8,328 nucleotides of DNA from an uncultured Alphaproteobacteria bacterium (GCA_903939555.1 CAJAHV010000399.1:1-8328); one strand, 5' to 3'. Shown: positions 1-5,962, numbered from the stretch's first letter. The notes: generated by a model not told the origin, from the sequence alone. Numbers and translations are program-made.

Positions 1-195
1 CACCGCCGCCACGGCATTGGCAAAGCGCCGCCCACCCGGCCCCAGCGGCGCCGTGCTGCGGATGCGCGACACTGCCGCCACTGGCAGGCCCGCCGCCGCC
101 AGCGCCGCCACCGCTGCCCGCACCACGCCCTCTGGCCGGCCGTGGCGGCCATGCCGGCGGTGCGACCCGATGGCAATGAGGATGGTTGCTGTCAT
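1..195 (-). CDS. folK: FolK, 6-hydroxymethyl-7,8-dihydropterin pyrophosphokinase (5' end only)
   Basis: The minus strand reads an open frame of 65 codons from an ATG at 195 to the window edge, so only the N-terminal part is present. The protein starts MTATILIAIGSHRRHGRHG. It shows the family's IAxGSN-like first strand (I7-S11, here with His12 where Asn is usual) and the segment STAPLGP at residues 47-53 followed by R-F-A-N-A-V-A, which matches the conserved PLGP...YxNAV region of HPPK. The enzyme transfers pyrophosphate from ATP to hydroxymethyl-dihydropterin in cytosolic folate synthesis. The Arg/His/Gly-rich stretch at 12-20 resembles my memory of sphingomonad FolK proteins. The start lies 27 bp from the divergent uracil-DNA glycosylase gene, so the folK promoter probably sits inside the first codons of that gene. 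The ATP-binding and catalytic residues lie outside the window, so the call rests on the N-terminal third. Confidence 0.8.
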   Translation of the reverse strand, partial: MTATILIAIGSHRRHGRHGRPEGVVRAAVAALAAAGLPVAAVSRIRSTAPLGPGGRRFANAVAAV

Positions 196-222
196 GTCCC
201 CCGTCGCCTACACCCTGCCCTG

Positions 223-948
223 ATGGAAAGCGACCCGAACGGCCCCCTGCCCCCCCCCGCGCTGCTCCCCCCGGCGCTCCCTTGGCCAGGCTATGTGCCG
301 CACCCCGGCGACGCGCCACGCGATTGTTCGCTCTGCCCGCGGCTGGTGGCGTTCCGCGCCGAAGCAGCGGCGCGCAATCCGCTGTGGTGGAATGCCCCGG
401 TGCCGGGCTTTGGCGATCCGCACGCCTGGCTGGCGGTGGTCGGCCTTGCGCCGGGCATGAAGGGCGCCAACCGCACCGGCCGGCCATTCACCGGCGATCA
501 TGCCGGCCTGCTGCTGTACCAGACCCTCGCCAAATTCGGGCTGAGCCATGGCGAATATGCCGCCACGTCCGATGACGGCGTGCGGCTGGACGGCGTCTTC
601 ATCACCAATGCCGTGCGCTGCGTACCGCCGGGCAATGCGCCCGACACGCATGAAAAACACGCCTGCCGGCCGTTCCTCACCAACCACCTCGCCAGCCTGC
701 CCAAGCTCAAGGTTGTCATCGCGCTGGGCGGCACCGCGCACCAGTCGGCGGTCAAGGCGCTGGGCGGCAAGCTGCCCAAAACGCCGTTCGGCCATGGCGC
801 CATCCACCCGCTGCACGCCGGCGTGACGGTCATCGACAGCTATCATTGCTCGCAGCTCAACACCAACACCGGGCGGCTGACGACCGAAATGTTCGAAGCC
901 GTTTTCGAAAGCGCCCTCGCACAGCGACAGGCAATGCCGCTGCGATGA
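223..948 (+). CDS. udgB: Family 5 (UdgB-type) iron-sulfur uracil-DNA glycosylase
   Basis: This 241-residue protein removes uracil, and in studied relatives other deaminated bases, from DNA to start base excision repair. The diagnostic family 5 motif GLAPGMKGANRTGRPFTGD spans residues 74-92. Unlike families 1 and 4, it has no polar catalytic residue at the usual position in the first motif. The second active-site motif is HCS at 208-210, followed by QLNTNTGRLT; many relatives have HPS here. Cys35 and Cys38 (CSLC) with Cys133 and Cys148 (spacing 15) fit the [4Fe-4S] ligands of families 4 and 5. I chose the ATG at 223 because upstream in-frame starts (GTG 142, ATG 151) would run through divergent folK. 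It lacks a clear Shine-Dalgarno site, and GTG 295 with AGG just upstream is an alternative. The first 20 residues are Pro/Leu-rich and encoded by C runs. The stop overlaps the next gene's start. Confidence 0.88.
   Translation: MESDPNGPLPPPALLPPALPWPGYVPHPGDAPRDCSLCPRLVAFRAEAAARNPLWWNAPVPGFGDPHAWLAVVGLAPGMKGANRTGRPFTGDHAGLLLYQTLAKFGLSHGEYAATSDDGVRLDGVFITNAVRCVPPGNAPDTHEKHACRPFLTNHLASLPKLKVVIALGGTAHQSAVKALGGKLPKTPFGHGAIHPLHAGVTVIDSYHCSQLNTNTGRLTTEMFEAVFESALAQRQAMPLR
250..258 (+). repeat. Homopolymeric C9 tract in the udgB 5' coding region
   Basis: Nine consecutive C residues encode Pro-Pro-Pro at residues 10-12 of the glycosylase if the start at 223 is correct. Shorter C runs lie on both sides (five at 243-247, six at 267-272). 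Tracts of this length are prone to slippage, and a one-base change would shift the frame of udgB. The same bases lie 55-63 bp upstream of the folK start, so they may also fall in or near the folK promoter. That the tract varies in length is inference; only its presence is seen. Confidence 0.7.
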
Positions 949-1622
949 GCTTTCGCGTCATCGACCATGACCAAGGCAGCATCCCCTGGCTGCGCTGGCG
1001 CCACGATGGCATCGGCGGGTCGGACACGCCGGCGCTGATGGGCGAAAACCCGTGGCGGTCGGCAAAGGCCCTGTTCGCCGAAAAGGTCGCGCCATCGCGC
1101 TATGGCCCGGCCGGGCCGGTGCCCGAAAAACCGGCCATCGCCGATCTGTTCGCCGCAGCGCCGCGCCCGGCGGCACCACCGCCCGACCGGCGCTACCGCT
1201 CCGCCGCCTCGCGCGGCACCGCGCTCGAACCCTATGCGCGTGACCTGTACAACCGCCATGCCGGCGTCGAAACCATCCCCAACTGCCTCGAAAGCCGCGA
1301 CCGGCCATGGCAGCGCGTCAGCCTTGACGGGCTATGCCTGCGCAGCAACCGCGTCGTCGAGATAAAATGCGGTGACAAGGTCTATGGCCACAGCGACGCG
1401 ACCGGCACGGTGCCCTGCTACTACATCGGCCAATTGCAACACATCCTGGCAGTCTCGGGTTTCGACGCCGTGGATTTCTGGGTCTGGCTACCCGGCAAGA
1501 CCCCGATCCTCATCACCGTGCCGCGCGACGAAGCCTATATCGCGCGCATGACGGCGATGCAGGCCGAATTCTGGGACCGCGTGCTGACGGCGCGTCAAAT
1601 ATCCTGCGCCAGCCGCGTGTAA
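945..1622 (+). CDS. YqaJ-like (lambda exonuclease type) PD-(D/E)XK nuclease
   Basis: The 225-residue product resembles the YqaJ viral recombinase family, whose members are phage-type alkaline exonucleases or related DNA-processing nucleases. Residues 22-37 (GIGGSDTPALMGENPW) match the family's N-terminal GxGGSD...G.NPW signature. RGTALEPYA at 90-98 carries the conserved Glu95. The PD-(D/E)XK core is Asp128 in SLDGL followed by Glu139-Ile-Lys141, and Gln163 in YYIGQLQHIL fits the last conserved motif. Between the first two blocks, residues 48-86 form a Pro/Ala/Arg-rich insertion that looks disordered. The ATG at 945 overlaps the udgB stop as ATGA, which suggests translational coupling. I see no partner annealing protein, terminase or other phage gene. 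The end overlaps the end of aguB by 28 bp. The nuclease fold is well supported; its chromosomal role is unknown to me. Confidence 0.8.
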   Translation: MSFRVIDHDQGSIPWLRWRHDGIGGSDTPALMGENPWRSAKALFAEKVAPSRYGPAGPVPEKPAIADLFAAAPRPAAPPPDRRYRSAASRGTALEPYARDLYNRHAGVETIPNCLESRDRPWQRVSLDGLCLRSNRVVEIKCGDKVYGHSDATGTVPCYYIGQLQHILAVSGFDAVDFWVWLPGKTPILITVPRDEAYIARMTAMQAEFWDRVLTARQISCASRV

Positions 1623-2461
1623 AGCTGCGGGCGGCGATCACGGAAGAAACCGAAGGCGGCGCGGTGCTTCGCTGCCAGATCGAGATCCCAGGTCGCGATC
1701 ACCATCCCCGTCTCGCTGTCATCGAGTTCCGACACGATGTCGCCGCGCTGGTCACAGGCAAAGCTGGTGCCGTAGAAGGTCTGCGCGTGTGGGGTGCCCG
1801 CTTCCTCGGTGCCGATGCGGTTGCAGGCGAGCACCGGCACGACGTTCGACACGGCATGGCCCTGCATGGCGCGCCGCCACATCCGCCGCGTATCGAGCGA
1901 GGGGTCGTGTGGCTCGGTACCAATGGCGGTGGGGAACAGCAGCACCTCGGCGCCCTCCAGCATCATGTGGCGCGCGGTTTCGGGGTACCATTGGTCCCAG
2001 CAGATGCCGACGCCGATGACGCCGTGGCGCGTTTCCCACACCTTGAAGCCGGTATTGCCGGGGCGGAAATAGAATTTTTCCTCATAGCCCGGGCCATCGG
2101 GAATATGGCTCTTGCGATAGACGCCCATGATGTTGCCGCCATCATCGATCATCGCGATGCTGTTGTAATGGTGCGGGCCGTCCTTTTCGAAAAAACTCGC
2201 CGGGATATAGGTTTTCGTCTCCAGCGCGGCCTCGCGCATGGCAGCGACCGCCGGGTGCTTGTCCAGCGGCAGGGCGTTGGCGAACAGGCCTTCATCCTCG
2301 TGCCGGCAGAAATAATGGCCTTCAAACAATTCGGGCGGCAGGACGACCTGCGCGCCGGCCGCCGCCGCATCGCGCACAGCCGCCGCCGTCATCGCGATAT
2401 CGGCGTCGCGCACGCCCGAAAAGCCGAGTTGCAGGCCGGCAACGGTGATGTTTCGGGTCAT
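1595..2461 (-). CDS. aguB: N-carbamoylputrescine amidase
   Basis: This 288-residue carbon-nitrogen hydrolase cleaves N-carbamoylputrescine to putrescine, CO2 and ammonia, the last step of the agmatine route. The nitrilase triad is visible: Glu44 in LPPELFEGHYF, Lys117 in YRKSHIPDGPGYEEKFYF and Cys154 in GVGICWDQWYPE. The segment HIPDGPGYEEKFYFRPGNTG and the tail FFRDRRPQLY are typical of AguB rather than of other nitrilases. Length is normal. The ATG at 2461 is preceded by AAGGA (complement of 2468-2472) with six bases of spacing, a strong ribosome binding site. The gene lies 96 bp after aguA on the same strand, which supports the substrate assignment because AguA makes its substrate. A palindromic element occupies the gap. 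The last nine codons and stop overlap the convergent nuclease gene. Confidence 0.93.
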   Translation of the reverse strand: MTRNITVAGLQLGFSGVRDADIAMTAAAVRDAAAAGAQVVLPPELFEGHYFCRHEDEGLFANALPLDKHPAVAAMREAALETKTYIPASFFEKDGPHHYNSIAMIDDGGNIMGVYRKSHIPDGPGYEEKFYFRPGNTGFKVWETRHGVIGVGICWDQWYPETARHMMLEGAEVLLFPTAIGTEPHDPSLDTRRMWRRAMQGHAVSNVVPVLACNRIGTEEAGTPHAQTFYGTSFACDQRGDIVSELDDSETGMVIATWDLDLAAKHRAAFGFFRDRRPQLYTRLAQDI

Positions 2462-2477
2462 TGTTCGTCCTTGTCTT

Positions 2478-2543
2478 CACCTCGCCCCGCCGGGGAGAGG
2501 TCGACTCGCGCGAAGCGCGGCGGGAGAGGGGTGCGCGGGCGGG
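2478..2543. repeat. Palindromic extragenic repeat-like element between aguA and aguB
   Basis: The 96-bp gap between the two agu genes is filled by GC-rich inverted repeats. A first hairpin pairs 2480-2488 with 2492-2500 (CCTC/GAGG, one mismatch, CCCC/GGGG, three-base loop). A second pairs 2507-2511 with 2515-2519 (CGCGC, GAA, GCGCG). The motif GGGAGAGG occurs at 2493-2500 and again at 2522-2529, wrapping the second hairpin. This layout resembles dispersed repetitive extragenic palindromes common between genes in GC-rich proteobacteria. No second copy is present in this window, so its repeat status is inferred from resemblance. In the mRNA it would fold just upstream of the aguB ribosome binding site and could affect stability or the ratio of the two products. 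Confidence 0.55.
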
Positions 2544-2557
2544 GCTAGGTGATATGA

Positions 2558-3529
2558 TTACGCCGGTTGCTGCTGGGTGATGCAATGGAAACTGCCGCCA
2601 CCGGTGAGGATATGGTCAGCGCGCAGCCCGATGCAATCCCGCCCCGGGAACAGCGCCCTGATCGCCGCCACTGCCGCCGCGTCCGATGGCGCGCCATAAG
2701 TTGGCACCACGACGACACTGTTGGCGATATAGAAGTTCATATGGCTCGCCGGCACGATCTCGCCATGGCGCTCGACCCGGCCCGGGGATGGCACGCCGAC
2801 GACGGTCAAGCCGAAATCGCGGGCGCGGTCGGCAGCATCGGTAAAGACATCGCGGTTGGGGTCATCCTTGGCAGGTTCAGGCAGGGCCAGCACGCCGGGC
2901 GCCACGAAGCGCGCCAGATTGTCGACATGACCGTCGGTATGGTCATTCAGCAGACCCTCACCAAGCCACAGCACCCGGTCGATGCCCAGATCGCGGCGCA
3001 GGTGCGATTCGACCTCGTTCTGGTCCATCTTCGGGTTGCGGTTGGGGTTGAGCAGGCATTGCTCGGTGGTCACCGCCAGCCCGGTGCCGTCGCAATCGAT
3101 GGCGCCGCCCTCCAGCACCCAGCCATGGCGCGCCAGCGGCACGCCGGCCGCCGCCGCGACAAACGCCGCCACGCCATCATCGCCGGGCAGATCATATTTG
3201 CCGCCCCAGCCGTTGAAGCGGAACCCCGCCGCCGCATCGCCAACCGGCGATTGCATGAACAACGGCCCGGTATCGCGCAGCCAGATGTCGCCAAAGCCAT
3301 AGGCATGAAAACCGACATTGCAGCCGGCGAGCATGTCCTTTGCCACCGCCATCGCCACATCATCGGCAACCAGCAGTTCGACCCGCTCCCCCGCCGCAAT
3401 CGCCCGCACCATCGCGGCGACTTCGGCCTGCGCCGGCGCGAGATCTTCCAGCCACAGGTCGGCGGCGCTGGGAAACGCTGTCCAGGTCGCGGCATGCGGG
3501 CGCCATTCGGCGGGCTGGCGAGCGGTCAT
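2558..3529 (-). CDS. aguA: Agmatine deiminase (agmatine iminohydrolase)
   Basis: The 323-residue protein hydrolyses agmatine to N-carbamoylputrescine and ammonia in the cytosol. It belongs to the guanidine-modifying pentein superfamily (peptidyl-arginine deiminase type, as in Porphyromonas). Seen motifs, in order: IWLRDTGPLFM at 82-92 with Asp86, NGWGGKYDLPGDD at 106-118, LEGGAID at 139-145, LNDHTDGHVDNLARFV at 194-209 with His201, and GGGSFHCITQQQPA at 310-323 carrying the nucleophile Cys316. All key residues are present. I start at the ATG at 3529 because GAGG lies five bases upstream (complement of 3535-3538), and family proteins begin near the PAEWxPHxxTWxAFP segment, here residues 6-20. 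A longer frame reaching 3607 adds 26 residues that do not look like the family. An arginine decarboxylase to supply agmatine is not in the window. Confidence 0.94.
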   Translation of the reverse strand: MTARQPAEWRPHAATWTAFPSAADLWLEDLAPAQAEVAAMVRAIAAGERVELLVADDVAMAVAKDMLAGCNVGFHAYGFGDIWLRDTGPLFMQSPVGDAAAGFRFNGWGGKYDLPGDDGVAAFVAAAAGVPLARHGWVLEGGAIDCDGTGLAVTTEQCLLNPNRNPKMDQNEVESHLRRDLGIDRVLWLGEGLLNDHTDGHVDNLARFVAPGVLALPEPAKDDPNRDVFTDAADRARDFGLTVVGVPSPGRVERHGEIVPASHMNFYIANSVVVVPTYGAPSDAAAVAAIRALFPGRDCIGLRADHILTGGGSFHCITQQQPA

Positions 3530-3617
3530 GCAGGCCTCGGTGCGTGAATCATCATGGCTTGTGCTTGCCAGCCCCGCCAAGCTTGCGCAACGCCTGTAAG
3601 TGCGCACACGGCGCCGG

Positions 3618-4322
3618 TCAGTCGCTTTCGGGCGCCTGCCCCTTGAAGCCCTGCGCTACGACATACCATTCGCTCGACCCCTTGCGGCTGGCCGGCGGCT
3701 TGACATGCTTGACGGTGGTGAACGACTTTTTCAGCAGCGCCGTCAGCGCGCCATCGCCGCCGCCGGCCAGCACCTTGGCAACAAAGGCGCCGCCCGGCCG
3801 CAGCAGCCGCCCGGCCATGTCGAGCCCGGCTTCGATCAGCCCCATGGTGCGCAGATAATCGGTCATCTGGTGGCCAACGGTGTTGGCCGCCATGTCGGAC
3901 AGCACGATATCGGCCTGGCCGCCCAGTGCCGCGAGCAGCACGCCCTCCGTATCGTCGTCGAGAATGTCCTTTTCGAACAACGTTACCCCGACAATCGGTT
4001 CGATCGGCAACAGGTCGATGCCGACAACCTTGGCGCGCGGCCGTTTTTCCAGCACAACCTGGCACCAGCCACCCGGTGCGGCGCCGAGATCGACGACGCG
4101 CTCGACCTGGTTCAGCAACGAGAATTGCGCATCAAGTTCCTTCAGCTTGAACGCCGCCCGGCTGCGATAGCCAGCGGCCTTGGCGGCGGCGACATAAGGG
4201 TCGTTCAGGTGCCGCGCCAGCCACTGGTTCGACGAGGTCGTGCGCCGATGGGCGTTCTTGACCTTGACCTTGCCGCCGCGCGAGCGCCCGCCCGGGCCGT
4301 TACTACCACTTGGTGTCGTCAT
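3618..4322 (-). CDS. rlmE: 23S rRNA (uridine-2'-O)-methyltransferase RlmE (FtsJ/RrmJ)
   Basis: This 234-residue SAM-dependent enzyme methylates the ribose of U2552 (E. coli numbering) in the A loop of 23S rRNA, a late step in 50S assembly. The SAM-binding motif is VDLGAAPGGW at 77-86, with Asp103 in GIDLLP as the next motif. The K-D-K-E catalytic tetrad is intact: Lys59 (AAFKLKELD), Asp143 (LSDMAAN), Lys183 (FVAKV) and Glu218 (SSEWYVVAQGFKG). Residues 1-30 form a basic Gly/Ser/Arg/Lys-rich extension not found in the E. coli enzyme, which may help RNA binding. The start at 4322 overlaps the stop of the upstream phosphatase gene as ATGA. A longer frame to 4535 would only read through that gene. 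The coupling fits a pairing I recall from other alphaproteobacteria. Downstream, 88 bp separate it from aguA. Confidence 0.95.
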   Translation of the reverse strand: MTTPSGSNGPGGRSRGGKVKVKNAHRRTTSSNQWLARHLNDPYVAAAKAAGYRSRAAFKLKELDAQFSLLNQVERVVDLGAAPGGWCQVVLEKRPRAKVVGIDLLPIEPIVGVTLFEKDILDDDTEGVLLAALGGQADIVLSDMAANTVGHQMTDYLRTMGLIEAGLDMAGRLLRPGGAFVAKVLAGGGDGALTALLKKSFTTVKHVKPPASRKGSSEWYVVAQGFKGQAPESD

Positions 4323-5539
4323 CGCCCTGCCGCCCATACGCCGTCGCGCGCCATCAAGGTGCGCAGGATGCCTTCGCGAATGCCGCGATCGGCGATACGC
4401 ACCCCGCCGCCGGGCCAGCGCGACAGGATCGCGTCGACAATCGCACAGCCCGCCGCGATCAATTCCGCCCGGTCGCTGCCAATACAGGCGAGCCGGGCGC
4501 GTTCCTGGGTACTCTTGTGGGCGATCTCGCGGCACAGCGCTAGCAGCGCGTCGGTATCGACCAGCGCGCCATCGACGATGCGCCGGTCATAGGCCGGCAG
4601 CCCCATCTGCACACTGGCGAGCGTCGTGATCGTCCCCGAGGTGCCGAGCAGTTGCACCGCCCCCGGCCCCTGCCCGACCCCGCGCGCCGCCAGCCGTGCT
4701 GCAAAGCCATCAAGCAGGCTGGTGACCTTGGCGAGCATCCGGTCATAGGCCAGCGCACGATCAGGGGCATCGCGCCATTGCGGCTCGGTTTCGGCGAGCG
4801 AGACAACGCCCCACGGCATGGAAATCCAGTCGATGATCTCGGGATCGCCGCCATTTGCACTGCCGGGCGCGACGAGCATCACCTCGGTCGAGCCGCCACC
4901 GATATCGAAAACCAGCGCTGGCGGGCCATCGGCGGCGATCAGCATGTGGCAGCCCAGCACGGCAAGACGGGCTTCCTCGGCGGCGCTGATAACATCAAGC
5001 GCGATGCCGGTTTCGGCAAAGACCCGATCGACGAAGCGACTGCCATTGGCGGCGCGTCGGCAGGCCTCGGTGGCGACATTGCGCGTCAGCCGTACATCGC
5101 GGCGTGACAGCTTGTCAGCACAGGAAGCGAGCGCGGCGACGGTGCGGTCCATCGCGGCTTCGGACAATCGCCCCGATTCCATCAGGCCTTCGCCCAGCCG
5201 CACGACACGCGAATAAGCATCGACGATGACAAAACCCTGCGGCCCCGGCCGGGCGATAAGCAGCCGGCAATTGTTGGTGCCCAGATCGAGCGCGCCATAG
5301 GTCCGGCCGCGCCTTGCCAGTGGTACACGCGATACCGGCTGGCGCTGCGGAGCGCGCGACGCACGCGGGGTGGCCGCATCGGCAGGATGCTGCCCGGCAG
5401 CCGCAGCGCGCGGGTCAGCGCAGGGCCGATCACCATTCCAGTTGGCATCCCCCGAGCACGGGTCGCTGCTCGCTTCACCAGCCAGAATGCGACCGCGTTC
5501 GGCATCGCTAAGGGGACTCGTATCGGCTTGAGCCGACAT
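4319..5539 (-). CDS. ppx/gppA: Ppx/GppA family phosphohydrolase (exopolyphosphatase / pppGpp 5'-phosphatase)
   Basis: The protein belongs to the ASKHA fold Ppx/GppA family, which removes terminal phosphates from polyphosphate or converts pppGpp to ppGpp; sequence alone does not separate the two. With the ATG at 5539 it has 406 residues. Phosphate-binding motifs are ALDLGTNNCRLLI at 83-95, SAAEEARL at 186-193 (catalytic Glu), FDIGGGSTEV at 211-220 and LLGTSGT at 297-303, with GIREGIL near the end. Only the catalytic core is present; the C-terminal HD-like domain of E. coli Ppx/GppA is missing. Residues 1-78 are Ala/Pro/Arg/Asp-rich and probably disordered. The start could also be ATG 5548 or 5545; GGA lies nine bases before 5539. 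A TTG at 5599 would fall inside the candidate -10 box and is unlikely. The gene is coupled to rlmE by a four-base overlap. Confidence 0.88.
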   Translation of the reverse strand: MSAQADTSPLSDAERGRILAGEASSDPCSGDANWNGDRPCADPRAAAAGQHPADAATPRASRAPQRQPVSRVPLARRGRTYGALDLGTNNCRLLIARPGPQGFVIVDAYSRVVRLGEGLMESGRLSEAAMDRTVAALASCADKLSRRDVRLTRNVATEACRRAANGSRFVDRVFAETGIALDVISAAEEARLAVLGCHMLIAADGPPALVFDIGGGSTEVMLVAPGSANGGDPEIIDWISMPWGVVSLAETEPQWRDAPDRALAYDRMLAKVTSLLDGFAARLAARGVGQGPGAVQLLGTSGTITTLASVQMGLPAYDRRIVDGALVDTDALLALCREIAHKSTQERARLACIGSDRAELIAAGCAIVDAILSRWPGGGVRIADRGIREGILRTLMARDGVWAAGR

Positions 5540-5598
5540 GATCATCATTCCAATCGTATCACCAGCACCGCGAAACACGGCACCAGAACCTGAGTTCA

Positions 5599-5627
5599 AT
5601 GCTAGTCCGAGTTGCCCGGCTTGGCAA
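5599..5627 (-). promoter_or_regulatory. Candidate sigma-70-type promoter of ppx/gppA-rlmE
   Basis: On the minus strand TTGCCA (complement of 5622-5627) and TAGCAT (complement of 5599-5604) are separated by exactly 17 bp, with an A/T-rich stretch (GAAAATT) just upstream. Transcription would begin near 5592, giving a leader of about 50 bases before the ATG at 5539. Boxes were matched by eye to the sigma-70 consensus; there is no experimental support. Confidence 0.45.
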
Positions 5628-5668
5628 ATTTTCGCCGCACCCGCCGCATCGCAAAGGGATTTTCAGAA

Positions 5669-5697
5669 TTGACTCCGCCGCGCCTTCTGCCTACTTG
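5669..5697 (+). promoter_or_regulatory. Candidate promoter of tRNA-Gln
   Basis: TTGACT at 5669-5674 matches five of six -35 consensus bases. With a 17-bp spacer the -10 position is TACTTG at 5692-5697, a poor match. A start near 5704 would leave a leader of about 25 bases before the tRNA. The region 5628-5668 between this site and the oppositely directed ppx/gppA promoter holds nothing else I can name. Confidence 0.4.
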
Positions 5698-5729
5698 CGC
5701 CGCTCTGCTTGGCGCATGCCGGTGGTTGC

Positions 5730-5803
5730 TGCCCTGTCGTCTAATGGTAAGACAACGGACTCTGACTCCGTTTATCGAGGTTCGAATCCTCGCGGGGCAT
5801 CCA
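5730..5803 (+). tRNA. tRNA-Gln (anticodon CTG)
   Basis: A complete cloverleaf can be drawn. The acceptor stem pairs 5730-5736 (TGCCCTG) with 5793-5799 (CGGGGCA), with one G-U pair. The D stem is GTC/GAC (5739-5741 with 5751-5753) and the loop contains TGG. The anticodon stem is ACGGA/TCCGT (5755-5759 with 5767-5771) and the seven-base loop CTCTGAC places the anticodon CTG at 5762-5764, reading CAG. The T arm is CGAGG-TTCGAAT-CCTCG. The discriminator T is at 5800 and CCA is encoded at 5801-5803. No poly-T terminator with its own hairpin follows closely. Confidence 0.95.
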
Positions 5804-5894
5804 CCCCATGATGCCGCAATAGGACCTCGCGCATCGGCGTCCGCACAAGCCGGCAGATAAGCCCGTGCCGAGTGTAAGGCTTGCCAATCGCAAA

Positions 5895-5914
5895 CCGGAA
5901 CAGTCCGGATCCGG
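5895..5914. repeat. Small palindrome cluster between the two tRNA genes
   Basis: CCGGA-acag-TCCGG (5895-5908) forms a perfect five-pair hairpin and overlaps CCGGATCCGG (5905-5914), a perfect ten-base palindrome. It sits about 90 bp after tRNA-Gln and 100 bp before tRNA-Ala. There is no T run, so it is not a typical intrinsic terminator. It may be a binding site, part of a processing signal, or chance in GC-rich DNA. The rest of 5804-5962 shows no gene. Confidence 0.3.
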
Positions 5915-5962
5915 CCTGCTACTTCCTTACCACCGGCCCCCGGATCAACCCGATTTCCAGCG

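Noticed and set aside
142..222. Upstream extension of the glycosylase gene to GTG 142 or ATG 151
   Set aside because: The added residues are read antisense through the folK N-terminus and do not match the glycosylase family.
945..1622. Prophage or phage remnant signalled by the YqaJ-type nuclease
   Set aside because: No integrase, annealase, terminase, structural gene or attachment repeat is nearby, and all flanking genes are housekeeping. The gene is better described as chromosomal.
1664..2548. Long plus-strand open frame (294 codons) opposite aguB
   Set aside because: The minus strand encodes a complete AguB with all catalytic residues and a ribosome binding site. Long antisense frames are expected in high-GC DNA, and this one shows no recognisable domain.
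2567..3547. Plus-strand open frame (326 codons) opposite aguA
   Set aside because: It mirrors the codon bias of aguA, has no family motif, and the opposite strand gives a textbook agmatine deiminase.
3600..4592. Plus-strand open frame (330 codons) opposite rlmE and the end of ppx/gppA
   Set aside because: It spans the junction of two well-supported minus-strand genes and has an Arg/Ala/His-rich composition typical of shadow frames.
5895..5914. Intrinsic terminator for tRNA-Gln at the CCGGA palindromes
   Set aside because: The stem is only five pairs and is not followed by a T run, so I list it as a palindrome only.
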